Assembly (NCBI GenBank): GCA_002414705.1
Contig: DIAL01000128.1
Coordinates: 1 to 13,903 of the forward strand
DNA: 13,903 nucleotides
Origin: Flavobacteriaceae bacterium UBA5079
GTDB taxonomy: Bacteria; Bacteroidota; Bacteroidia; Flavobacteriales; Flavobacteriaceae
Direction: 5' to 3'
Each line of letters starts with the position of its first letter. Within the stretch, counting starts at the first letter, position 1. Below, in pieces: positions 1-7,863 of this stretch. A program made the position numbers and the translations under genes. Below the pieces are notes generated by a model. That model was not told the DNA's origin, did no database searches, and saw only the letters and a program-made list of their open reading frames with translations.

Positions 1-24
1 ACACACTTTATGAGATAGTGCCAT
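1..24 (-). CDS. Start of an unknown gene, cut by the window edge
   Basis: An ATG on the minus strand (complement of 22-24) opens a reading frame of eight codons, MALSHKVC, before the window ends. It starts only 4 nt after the TAG stop of the ATPase gene, a spacing typical of the operon it would close. Nothing can be said about its function. If the ATPase packages DNA, a virion or DNA-processing gene would be a reasonable expectation here, but that is inference. Confidence 0.5.
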
Positions 25-28
25 TAAA

Positions 29-958
29 CTACATAGGTCCAACCATACCACCTTCGTGATACCGTAATTTCTCTGAAATCATTTTTACGATAGCTTCATT
101 TTTTGTTTTATAGGTATTATTTCCATCGAAATCCTGTTCGTTTAAAAGCATCTTGACTTTCCTACTTTCTTCCTGGTCAATAAACTTTTTACACGCACGT
201 ATAAATGCAGCACGACTGCAACCTTTAATGCGTTGCTCACGCATATTTATATAAACAAAGAAACTCTTCTGAATTTTATATTCAAGCTCTGTAATCTTGC
301 CCATTGCCATTGCATTGGAGCACAACTCGTATTGCTCATCAACTATAAGCTGACCAATACGCACCATTTGATATTTAGGAATACGCTCTCTGTAACGTGT
401 GACATCATCCACTTGATGATGCAATCGCAACCAAGTACAATTCTGCCATTCTGAAGTTGTGATTTTTGCAACAGATTGGTGTGTAAGTACAATATCAATT
501 CCTTTGTGACGCACAGTACACAATGCACCAATCATAGATTGTCCTTTTGCGCCAGTCATATAATGATCGATATCATCTAACACTACGAGACCATTTTTAT
601 AATATTTCATAATCTTGGTAATGACTTCTTTCTTCTCATCATTATCCATAGGCGAACCATCACTATTATATGGACGAATTCGACGAGATGATACTTTAGT
701 AAGTGCTTTCAGGTGGTTTGGACTTACGGTTCTAAATTGTGGATAATCATCATCATTGGTGTCAAAAGCGAGAACTTTACGACCTTTCTTTCCCATAACG
801 AGATGATCCATCATATAATGTTTGATCTCCTGTTTATTTCTGTATGTTTTTCCAACACCTGTTTCGCCACAAACGAGCATAATCATAGGTTGACGTTCAA
901 GATCTTCTTTCTTATATGCAATGGACTTACGACCTCTGTTAGATTTTGCTTCTGCCAT
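29..958 (-). CDS. Zot/FtsK-HerA-like P-loop ATPase (possible DNA-packaging ATPase)
   Basis: This 309-aa protein has a clear Walker A motif, GETGVGKT, at residues 31-38. A Walker B-like strand LVVLDDID (124-131, acidic pair D128/D129) is followed by a basic helix and a polar sensor-like strand, VLTHQS (157-162), around R150 and H160-Q161. This order is typical of the Zot and FtsK/HerA branch of P-loop ATPases, which move DNA or assemble phage. No transmembrane segment is visible, unlike filamentous-phage Zot proteins, which anchor in the inner membrane through a segment after the ATPase domain. A soluble packaging-type ATPase of a tailless phage, or an ATPase of another mobile element, therefore seems likelier than a true Zot. 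The ATG overlaps the TAA of the preceding gene by 1 nt (TAATG), so the two are probably translationally coupled. The ATPase class is fairly sure; the precise role is not. Confidence 0.7.
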   Translation of the reverse strand: MAEAKSNRGRKSIAYKKEDLERQPMIMLVCGETGVGKTYRNKQEIKHYMMDHLVMGKKGRKVLAFDTNDDDYPQFRTVSPNHLKALTKVSSRRIRPYNSDGSPMDNDEKKEVITKIMKYYKNGLVVLDDIDHYMTGAKGQSMIGALCTVRHKGIDIVLTHQSVAKITTSEWQNCTWLRLHHQVDDVTRYRERIPKYQMVRIGQLIVDEQYELCSNAMAMGKITELEYKIQKSFFVYINMREQRIKGCSRAAFIRACKKFIDQEESRKVKMLLNEQDFDGNNTYKTKNEAIVKMISEKLRYHEGGMVGPM

Positions 959-1944
959 TATGCTTCGGTTTCTTGTTCATCAGCAACTTCTAATATGGAC
1001 ACATCATCATCTACTTCTTCGGCTTCGATGTCTTGGATAGTTGGTTCTGGTTTTTGCTTTTTTATGGTTTCTTTTTCCGCTTTCACACTTTGAGTTTGTT
1101 CATTATAAACTTTAGCGAATTCATTATTATCCTCTGAATTTTCAATTTCTTCTTCAACTTCATCTTGATCTGAATACCCTTTTTCCTCACGAATAATATC
1201 AAGTATGCGTTCTTCTAGTAAATTATTCTCTGCTCGCACTTCCATAACTACTTGTGCTTTTTTCATTAAAACAGAAACTACAGCACCCATTAATTGCTGT
1301 TCAGGTGTGAGCTTTTTTGCTTTTTTACGTAAAACCTGAGCCAATAACGGACGTAATAAAGCTTGGTCTTCCTTATCAAGCTTTACACGTTCTACATTCT
1401 TATCATTCTGTTTATCTACAACTTCAATAATTTCATCAAACTCGTAAAACTCTTTGTGCTTATTTATTTTAACGAAGTAACCACCACCAACAGCCATAAC
1501 GTTGTTGGTCATTCCCAACAACGCATCTGCAGCTTGATTGGCTTGTGCAAGTGGCACTTCAAAATCGTTATCTGTTACTGTGTCTTCAGTATCGGGTTCG
1601 GCATCAAAACCATTACTATTTATTTCCTGCTCTGGTGCATCTAGTGGTTCTTGAGCTTTTTCCTGTTTAACATTAGCTTCAACAGTACTTCTAAAGTCTT
1701 TTTGTGTGTTGCCACTACGACCAGGTTCTAATTCTTCAAGACTCTTTTTTTCTTGTTCTGGTTTCCAAACGTTCCAGCTTTTCTGTTTTTCATCTTCATT
1801 AACTGGACGCTCGCCACCTATATCTTTTTCTACCACAGGTTGATTGAGTGGACTGCTATCTTCATTTTGCAGTTGTTCAAAAGCGATTTCTTCTGGATTT
1901 GTGGTTAAGGCCTCTTGTACCTCTTGGGCGATTTTATCTTGCAT
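958..1944 (-). CDS. Acidic protein with disordered ends, unknown function
   Basis: I do not recognise this 328-aa protein. Roughly the first 130 residues and the last 70 are rich in Glu, Asp, Gln, Lys and Pro with little hydrophobic content, and are probably disordered. Between them is a compact region of about 130 residues. It opens with a hydrophobic Gly-rich stretch (MAVGGGYF), continues with a charged segment, and ends in amphipathic helices containing LTPEQQLMGAVVSVLM. It lies 4 nt after the DnaA-like gene and overlaps the ATPase gene by 1 nt, so it probably works with the ATPase. An adaptor, scaffold or structural role in a phage or mobile element is possible but not shown. No catalytic motif is visible. 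Confidence 0.65.
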   Translation of the reverse strand: MQDKIAQEVQEALTTNPEEIAFEQLQNEDSSPLNQPVVEKDIGGERPVNEDEKQKSWNVWKPEQEKKSLEELEPGRSGNTQKDFRSTVEANVKQEKAQEPLDAPEQEINSNGFDAEPDTEDTVTDNDFEVPLAQANQAADALLGMTNNVMAVGGGYFVKINKHKEFYEFDEIIEVVDKQNDKNVERVKLDKEDQALLRPLLAQVLRKKAKKLTPEQQLMGAVVSVLMKKAQVVMEVRAENNLLEERILDIIREEKGYSDQDEVEEEIENSEDNNEFAKVYNEQTQSVKAEKETIKKQKPEPTIQDIEAEEVDDDVSILEVADEQETEA

Positions 1945-1948
1945 AGGC

Positions 1949-2401
1949 TTAGTTCAATTTTGCAATAAAATTGATAATATTGTTTTCAAGGATTTTGAAT
2001 TTCTCTACAAATGGTTTGTAGAATTGTGGAATCGAAAGAATCTCATCGCACTTGTGATAATTGTATAAAATAGCGCGCTTAGATTGATTAAAACTCTCGC
2101 CAATTTTGGCGTAGCTTGAATCTGTATATTTCTTCAGTAGAAAATAACAAGACATTCGTGCCTCACGATATTCTTGCACAGAACTCTCATAGAAACTCTC
2201 TTCCTTTAAATCGAAAACTTCAATGCTTTGTGAGATAATAAAAACAAGTAGTAGTTTAACTTTTTCTTTGTCTTTAGTTGTAAGCTCTGTATTACTGGTC
2301 AAGCTATCTATGACTTCAATGGTTTTATTTAAACCAAACTTCCCGATTAAGGAATCTATACTCTGTTGTAAATCGTGATAATTGTATGCTGTCTTTTTCA
2401 T
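1949..2401 (-). CDS. Small protein with DnaA domain IV-like DNA-binding region
   Basis: From the ATG at 2401 this is a 150-aa protein. Residues about 79-122 resemble the C-terminal DNA-binding domain (domain IV) of DnaA: an AR at the start of a helix, then a helix ending YFLLKKYT, then SSYAKIGESF and SKRAILYNYHK. This matches the DnaA pattern in which a turn with conserved Ile-Gly precedes the recognition helix. The AAA+ ATPase domain of DnaA is absent and the N-terminal half is simply helical. It may be a replication or transcription regulator of the element that recognises a DnaA-box-like site. An upstream in-frame TTG at 2431 exists, but I prefer the ATG because the extra ten residues have no domain character. 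It heads the compact run with the acidic protein and the ATPase. Confidence 0.6.
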   Translation of the reverse strand: MKKTAYNYHDLQQSIDSLIGKFGLNKTIEVIDSLTSNTELTTKDKEKVKLLLVFIISQSIEVFDLKEESFYESSVQEYREARMSCYFLLKKYTDSSYAKIGESFNQSKRAILYNYHKCDEILSIPQFYKPFVEKFKILENNIINFIAKLN

Positions 2402-2507
2402 TAGGCAAGTGCCGAATTGTTGGACAGGCAAAGTAGTAAAAGTTGTTTTTCAGTAAGTTGATAAAAAGTTTACAATAAATTTCGATTACTTTGGTATAAA
2501 ACGTTTT
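2402..2507 (-). promoter_or_regulatory. 106-bp gap before the DnaA-like gene; presumed promoter
   Basis: This is the largest gap on the minus strand of the window and separates the end of the defence cassette from the next element genes. On the minus strand it is AT-rich, with a run of A/T-rich steps and a TACTTTG string resembling the Bacteroidota -7 element TAnnTTTG but one base short between TA and TTTG. I see no strong hairpin plus T-run terminator. A promoter is inferred mainly from position. Confidence 0.25.
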
Positions 2508-2765
2508 TTAATCAATTTTTTGAAGTAATTGACTTTTAGCCCTTAGATATATTCTGCCATTCGTTTTCTTACAAACTTTGACATTTTCGGCAAGAAATTT
2601 AGTTCCTAAAGGATATTCCTCTCTAAACTTTTTCAGACATTCTATTACCAGTCTTGTAGGCACCTCTTGATTTGGCAATGGTCGCACGCGAATTCTATTT
2701 GTTTCTTTATCCAAGAAAGACTCGCAACTAACATTATCTATATAATTACCAACTATTAAACTCAT
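2508..2765 (-). CDS. Small hypothetical protein at the end of the defence cassette
   Basis: This 85-aa protein is not recognised. It is soluble and mildly basic, with a beta-like start, a central amphipathic helix (LVIECLKKFREEYPLGT) and a basic C-terminal part. The fold could be a small alpha/beta domain. Its ATG lies 16 nt downstream of the stop of the 899-aa PLD-domain gene on the same strand, so it is probably co-transcribed as the last gene of that operon. A regulatory or accessory role in the same system is a guess from position only. Confidence 0.6.
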   Translation of the reverse strand: MSLIVGNYIDNVSCESFLDKETNRIRVRPLPNQEVPTRLVIECLKKFREEYPLGTKFLAENVKVCKKTNGRIYLRAKSQLLQKID

Positions 2766-2781
2766 AATTATTATTTATAAA

Positions 2782-5481
2782 TTATCTTAAAAACACCTTA
2801 ACTCGTTTTGAAATATACACCGTCTTATAAGTACCACCTTCATCTTGTTTTAAATTATCAGCAATGATGGGCGAATAAAATTCAAGTTTTGAATCTTTAA
2901 GAGTTTTACGAATCACTCCAAATCCCATCACTTTACTAAAAACGATGCTATTAACTAATTGTGAATTTACCGCCACATTTTCTATTGTTGCGTCTTCTAA
3001 ATCTTGTTTAAAAGTTAAATACTGATTACAAAACTCCCAATCTGTAAGTTCATTAGGCAAGTCGTTATTCTCAAATTTTAGTTGCTTTAAATCAATGGTC
3101 TCGTAAATATTAAGCAACAACAATTCTTTCCAGTAATTAAACTTTATGTTCCATTTTACCTTATTGATTAATTGATTACTCAAGACTACTAGTTTTAGCC
3201 TCTGAGTTTTATCAATAGTAAAATTAGATGATTTTAAAGCCAAAATCACTTGACTCAATCCTAAATCTATAAAGTCAAAAAGCCAATTTTTAGATACATA
3301 GTCTTGAATATATTTATTAGTTATAATGGGATGCTTTAAAGTCATAGGTTCTGAAGGATTATCTACAATTCTGAATGCCTTATTGCTATTATTTACAAAC
3401 GTTATAATAGTATTTAATAACGAATAATCCATATAATAACTCACTTCGTAATTAGAAGAGTTTATTTGAGATTCTAATCGTTTTAATCCAAATTGACTTT
3501 CCAGCTTAGAAAGTGCATCTAATTTTTTATAATGCACCTTGATTATGCATAATTCCTCCTCATACTCTTTATCCCAAAATTCTAAGAGTATATGAAAACC
3601 TATAAATAAGGCATTTAGCGCTCTACTGTCTAGTGGAATTGTATTAACACTTCTATTATTGATAAGATCACTAACTGATTTAATTGTTTTCTCAATTTTT
3701 CGAGCAATTCGCTGGCCTTCCTTTGCGCTTATAAATTTTTGGGTGTGCTGCAAAGTGGTTTCTTCATCCATACCATCATCTCCAGCTTCAAGCGCCATTT
3801 CTTCTGTATTAGTTGAAAATTCCTCTTGATTATCTCTTATTTTGAGCACATCAAGAAACTCTTCCACCATTGACGTTATATTTTCAGAAGTCACTTGCTC
3901 GTCTAGCGTAAGACCAGCATTTTTATTATACTCGTTTTCTGAAATTAACTGCCCTTCATCTTCAATAACTTCATTACTTACGAGAATAGGTGTTTGTACC
4001 ATTGCACTTTCTTTGAACACGCGTTCTTGATCTAAAAAATCTAAAACCAATTCATAGTTTAAAGCGTTAAAAATATCAAGGTGTTCAAAACTTTGTAATC
4101 GTGCTAAACGTTCATCTGGATTAGATTTTTTAAGCGCATTTATATTTTGAATTAATCCAAAATTTGAAACTCTTTTAAGTGTATTCACATTAAACAAAGC
4201 AATCTTAAAGACAGCTTCGGTATTTGATAATAAGGTTTGTATTGCTTTAGAATCAGCCGAAACTTTTAATTCTTCTAGTAAATCGTTTCTACTATCGAAA
4301 GTTCTTAAGACAAAAGAGTTTACAATTGCTTTCTCTAATGTTATTTTTAAAGATTGATCGCTTAATTCTACATATCTTAATTTTAGCAAGCCTTTAAGTG
4401 ATTCTGAATCTTCAACCTCAATACTATTCGTTTTTTGTATATCTAGTGTTCCTTTCTTTGGTATTTTAACACCTAATTCTTTAAGAAAATCTCTGTGCTT
4501 TTTTATTTTAATTGTAATAACAGCCTCGTCATTTTTGAAGTCTCTGTTGCTTATTCCATAAGCTTCTAAAGTAGCGTTAGCACTTCCTAAAATAAAAACG
4601 GTCTCGTGGTCATATTCTATCTGAATCATTTTTGCGTGAAGTCGTTGAATACTTTTTGAGGTATCACTTTTAATCACATCGCTCCAATCTGAAAACTGAC
4701 AGCTATTAGATTTGAAATCTACCGGAAGTATTCCGTTTGTGGTATCGACGACACAATGCATTTCAATAGGTTCTAAATCGTCAAGTAACTCTTGCAAAAA
4801 CGCTCCCGACTTATTGTAATAAGGTGCAATAAGTTTGATGCTGTTTGGCTTTTGCGAAAGCGTACTTATAACATCTTTATAGAGGGAATTATCTTTATGA
4901 GTATATGACAGTTTATACTCGATATCTTTTATTGTAGTGGCAACTTCATCAATATTTTTCAGGTCTGTAACCCATTGCGAATGTTGCGGAATCCAATTAA
5001 TTTTAGTCAAGTTGATACCTAAACAATGTGCTGATAGCGATTGAATATATTGCCAAGCAGATTTAAAAATTGGCTGCGTGTTTATGCGTTCTTTAGCTGT
5101 ATAAAAAGACGACCAAATTTCGTCATTATACAAGAATCCACTTGAGGTAATATTACCACTTCCTACAGAGAGATACCCTTTATCTTTTCCTGCCAAAAAA
5201 AGCATTTTTGGATGGAAAGCTCCTTTAAGGTAAACAGGTGTAATACTGTAATTCGCATTAAATTTTTTAGCGCTATTACCTAAATGAGATGCGAGATATT
5301 TCTCTAACATTCCTGCATCTACAAATAGATTGATATTTGTAATACCTGCACCTCGCAACCTAGGTAAAATAAGCTGCTCAAAAAAAGCCAAGTCAATACT
5401 ATAACTCGTAATAACGCAACTGTGGTATTTGTTTTTTCCAGTTCCTATAAGCTCTAGAATGTTTGAACGTTCTATTTTCAT
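2782..5481 (-). CDS. Large protein with duplicated PLD-type (HxK) nuclease domain
   Basis: This 899-aa protein carries two phospholipase-D-type motifs in its first third. The first has H90-P-K92 followed by GSGN at 107-110. The second has H282-A-K284 followed by GSAN at 299-302 and an NDEA at 317-320. Two HxK...GSxN repeats are what a single-chain, pseudo-dimeric PLD active site needs. The Asp of the classic HxKx4D form is not in its usual place in repeat one, as in many PLD nucleases. Members of this superfamily in defence loci usually cut DNA. Residues about 500-577 are strongly acidic and probably a flexible linker. The remaining 320 residues are helical and unrecognised. No helicase motifs are visible. 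The ATG overlaps the TGA of the 525-aa gene (ATGA), so the two products are likely made together and may form a complex. Confidence 0.75.
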   Translation of the reverse strand: MKIERSNILELIGTGKNKYHSCVITSYSIDLAFFEQLILPRLRGAGITNINLFVDAGMLEKYLASHLGNSAKKFNANYSITPVYLKGAFHPKMLFLAGKDKGYLSVGSGNITSSGFLYNDEIWSSFYTAKERINTQPIFKSAWQYIQSLSAHCLGINLTKINWIPQHSQWVTDLKNIDEVATTIKDIEYKLSYTHKDNSLYKDVISTLSQKPNSIKLIAPYYNKSGAFLQELLDDLEPIEMHCVVDTTNGILPVDFKSNSCQFSDWSDVIKSDTSKSIQRLHAKMIQIEYDHETVFILGSANATLEAYGISNRDFKNDEAVITIKIKKHRDFLKELGVKIPKKGTLDIQKTNSIEVEDSESLKGLLKLRYVELSDQSLKITLEKAIVNSFVLRTFDSRNDLLEELKVSADSKAIQTLLSNTEAVFKIALFNVNTLKRVSNFGLIQNINALKKSNPDERLARLQSFEHLDIFNALNYELVLDFLDQERVFKESAMVQTPILVSNEVIEDEGQLISENEYNKNAGLTLDEQVTSENITSMVEEFLDVLKIRDNQEEFSTNTEEMALEAGDDGMDEETTLQHTQKFISAKEGQRIARKIEKTIKSVSDLINNRSVNTIPLDSRALNALFIGFHILLEFWDKEYEEELCIIKVHYKKLDALSKLESQFGLKRLESQINSSNYEVSYYMDYSLLNTIITFVNNSNKAFRIVDNPSEPMTLKHPIITNKYIQDYVSKNWLFDFIDLGLSQVILALKSSNFTIDKTQRLKLVVLSNQLINKVKWNIKFNYWKELLLLNIYETIDLKQLKFENNDLPNELTDWEFCNQYLTFKQDLEDATIENVAVNSQLVNSIVFSKVMGFGVIRKTLKDSKLEFYSPIIADNLKQDEGGTYKTVYISKRVKVFLR

Positions 5482-7055
5482 CCTTCTAGACTGTTTAATT
5501 GTTCTTGACCTCTAGATGTTAATTCTGTAGTTTCTGGATCAATTATATTTAGATCTCGCATAAAGTCAAACAGTGTATGAATTCTAGGTGATGAATAGTC
5601 ATACATAAAGTGATCGACTAAGCGTATCATTCCATCTTCTCTATAAAACTTTGCACTATTTTGTGTAGCGTTTAACTTGCGCAAAGCAACAAAATGATGT
5701 CTGTTAATAACATTGCGCGTCAGAAAGTATCTTATAAATTCGCTGATGGTAACATCTTGTTTTGCATCAAAATCATCATAAGCATTAAGAAAACTACTTG
5801 CTGTATGAATTTTATAATTATTAGATATCTTCTTAAGCTCGCCTTTACTTTCTTTATTTTCAAGAAATAACTTTTGAATGGCACATAGTGCAAAAGATAT
5901 TTTAATATAAGGATCAAGCTCTGTTTTGGAAAGGTAAACTAACTCTTCCACTGAATATTCCATAAACGGAATACCAAAAAACAAATCGTCTTTGGCATTC
6001 ATTCCTTCAGTCTCAAATAAATCAATAACTTTTGAAGTAATATGGTCTATTAAAGTGATTTCATCTATCCAATTATTACTAGACTGCGTATCTAAAATAG
6101 ACAAAAAAGCATCGAGACATCCTGTGCAGGAAACACTCCAAAACTGCTCGACAATAAAAAAGTACCACAGTTTTTCTGTTACAGTATAATCACAATTCCA
6201 TCCTTTCCCATAAATAGCAAAAGGAACATTTAATTGATTATATTTTTCTTCGAGATCATATTTATTTACGTTAGAGAGTAAGAGCTTAATCGTTTCTTTC
6301 CTAAAATAAGTTTCTTCATTTTCTTTAGGACGATCTACACCAGAAAATAATTGCCATAATAAATGTTGCTCTTCACTATCATCTGGAATATTGAGCATAT
6401 TAAAATCTGTACTCAATAACTCAAGTTCATTTTTAGTGATGTAATTATTTTTTATCGCTTTAGTGAAGATGTTTAAAGTGCTGGAAATATTTTTAGTAAA
6501 TGCATCTGCTAACTGCTTTCCTGACACTTTAGTTTCGTGTTCAAAATCTGTACGAACATACAGACCATCTTTATCGCCTTGATCTCCTAAAATTCCCATT
6601 TGCTTAATGGAACTTATATAGTACTGACCAAGTACACCACGAGGATTTTTCCAGTAAGACCCTTCGCTTGCAGTACCTTCTTGGGTTCCTAACGTAAAAT
6701 CGATACGATCATTAGTCGTTTCGTAAATAGAAAGTGCTTTTGTGATTCCAGGAACTCCGCCTTGTTCTTTATGTGCAGCTACAAGTGCTAGTAAAAACTC
6801 CGCACGCCTGAGGTAGTTATTTTGTTTACTTCGGGATGTTGTTCTAATGTTTGAAGCATACCAATCAAAAAACCAACAATAAAAGGAATAGTATCGTATG
6901 CGTCCAGTAACGTTGTTTAGTCCAGGTAGCAGTAAGTCAAAAATACGCTCACTTGTGAGGTTTAATCCTAATTGATCTAGCCCAGATATAGGATAATGTG
7001 GTTTACCTAAAAACGGTGCTTTTATTTGTGCAGTTTCAAATTGTCTTATGTTCAT
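5478..7055 (-). CDS. Unrecognised 525-aa partner of the PLD-domain protein
   Basis: I cannot assign a function. The N-terminus has a dense, conserved-looking stretch: SGLDQLGLNL near residues 24-33, LLLPGLNNVTGR (41-52) and the aromatic RYYSFYCWFFDWYA (54-67). A second such patch, YWKNPRGVLGQYYISSI, lies at 134-150. The rest is predominantly helical and soluble, with no signal peptide, membrane segment, Walker motif or obvious nuclease signature. The gene follows abiEii by 19 nt and overlaps the PLD-domain gene by 4 nt, placing it firmly inside the operon. It could recognise a phage feature or regulate the PLD nuclease; that is inference from the operon. Of the long genes in the cassette, this is the one whose role is least constrained by the sequence. 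Confidence 0.7.
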   Translation of the reverse strand: MNIRQFETAQIKAPFLGKPHYPISGLDQLGLNLTSERIFDLLLPGLNNVTGRIRYYSFYCWFFDWYASNIRTTSRSKQNNYLRRAEFLLALVAAHKEQGGVPGITKALSIYETTNDRIDFTLGTQEGTASEGSYWKNPRGVLGQYYISSIKQMGILGDQGDKDGLYVRTDFEHETKVSGKQLADAFTKNISSTLNIFTKAIKNNYITKNELELLSTDFNMLNIPDDSEEQHLLWQLFSGVDRPKENEETYFRKETIKLLLSNVNKYDLEEKYNQLNVPFAIYGKGWNCDYTVTEKLWYFFIVEQFWSVSCTGCLDAFLSILDTQSSNNWIDEITLIDHITSKVIDLFETEGMNAKDDLFFGIPFMEYSVEELVYLSKTELDPYIKISFALCAIQKLFLENKESKGELKKISNNYKIHTASSFLNAYDDFDAKQDVTISEFIRYFLTRNVINRHHFVALRKLNATQNSAKFYREDGMIRLVDHFMYDYSSPRIHTLFDFMRDLNIIDPETTELTSRGQEQLNSLEG

Positions 7056-7074
7056 CTATTGTCAGAATATGTAT

Positions 7075-7863
7075 TTACAATTTTGTAATAACCTCACTCT
7101 TTAACCATTCAAAAGCTGCTTCTTGATTATAAGTAATACCTGGTCGTAAAAGGGCTTCCATATCTCCGGTAAATAATGGGTCTTTTTCTTTTGCTTCAAT
7201 ATTGAGTAACACTTCTTTTGCAGATGGAACATTACCTGTTGCAAAATGAGTGTATTTTTTAAAACATTCAATGATCTCCTCTAGATTTAAGTCGATATTT
7301 AATCGAGAATAATCTAAATCAAACAAATCTCTTCCTTTACTGCGTTGATAGAGCGCTCGTAATTTTGTTCCTAGAAGTTCATTAATACTATACGTTTTTA
7401 TATTAGCATTTCCAGAGAACCAAGGATTCTCTACTTCAAATGGAAAATCCACCCATTCTAAAACATTAAAGTGTTCCTTGCAGTTTATTTCTATTTTAAG
7501 ACGTAGTCGTATGTCTTCATACTCTGAATAAAAGCGGTGCATAGCTTTTGCTCCGTGACCACCAACTTTTGTATTACGATCTTCTTCAAAGAAATCAATG
7601 ACTTCTCTCAGGCGTTCCATAATAGGCTTAATTGGACCTTCTTTTATTTGAACTAAATCTATATCCTCAGAATAGCGAGGCGCAGGATCTAAATATAATT
7701 TATGTAAAGCAGTACCGCCTCTAAAAGCTAGGTTTTCTCGCAAAAAGTCATCAGAAAAAATGGCAACCAACGCTCTACTTATTACTAAATCTTGTTCTAC
7801 TTGTGCAAACTCATTCCAAGGTGCACTTTCTTTCCATTGCGCTATGTATGGCTTTGGTATCAT
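7075..7863 (-). CDS. abiEii: AbiEii-type nucleotidyltransferase toxin (type IV TA)
   Basis: This 262-aa protein has the hallmarks of the AbiEii/AbiGii family: FRGGT at 47-51, then RYSEDIDL (63-70) with metal-binding D67 and D69, a later acidic strand LKIEIN (122-127), and the family signature ELLGTKLRALYQR with KGRDLFDL (162-183; K167, K176, R178, D179, D182). The family uses a polymerase-beta-type nucleotidyltransferase fold, and studied members stop growth by modifying cellular RNA. Length fits the family and all key residues are present, so it should be active. It overlaps the antitoxin gene by 4 nt (ATGA). Unlike a stand-alone AbiE pair, it is followed by three more genes in the same direction, so it may be the toxic arm of a larger defence operon. 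Confidence 0.9.
   Translation of the reverse strand: MIPKPYIAQWKESAPWNEFAQVEQDLVISRALVAIFSDDFLRENLAFRGGTALHKLYLDPAPRYSEDIDLVQIKEGPIKPIMERLREVIDFFEEDRNTKVGGHGAKAMHRFYSEYEDIRLRLKIEINCKEHFNVLEWVDFPFEVENPWFSGNANIKTYSINELLGTKLRALYQRSKGRDLFDLDYSRLNIDLNLEEIIECFKKYTHFATGNVPSAKEVLLNIEAKEKDPLFTGDMEALLRPGITYNQEAAFEWLKSEVITKL

Noticed and set aside
29..958. Calling the ATPase a zonula occludens toxin
   Set aside because: The Zot name is inherited from a filamentous-phage assembly protein; this protein lacks the membrane segment and extracellular domain, so only the ATPase relationship is claimed.
713..2068. Plus-strand open frames at 713-1093, 1363-1644 and 1844-2068
   Set aside because: They lie opposite the ATPase, acidic-protein and DnaA-like genes and have low-complexity compositions that mirror the acidic or Lys-rich coding of the other strand.
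2402..2431. TTG start extending the DnaA-like protein by ten residues
   Set aside because: The ATG at 2401 is a better start codon and the extra residues have no domain character.
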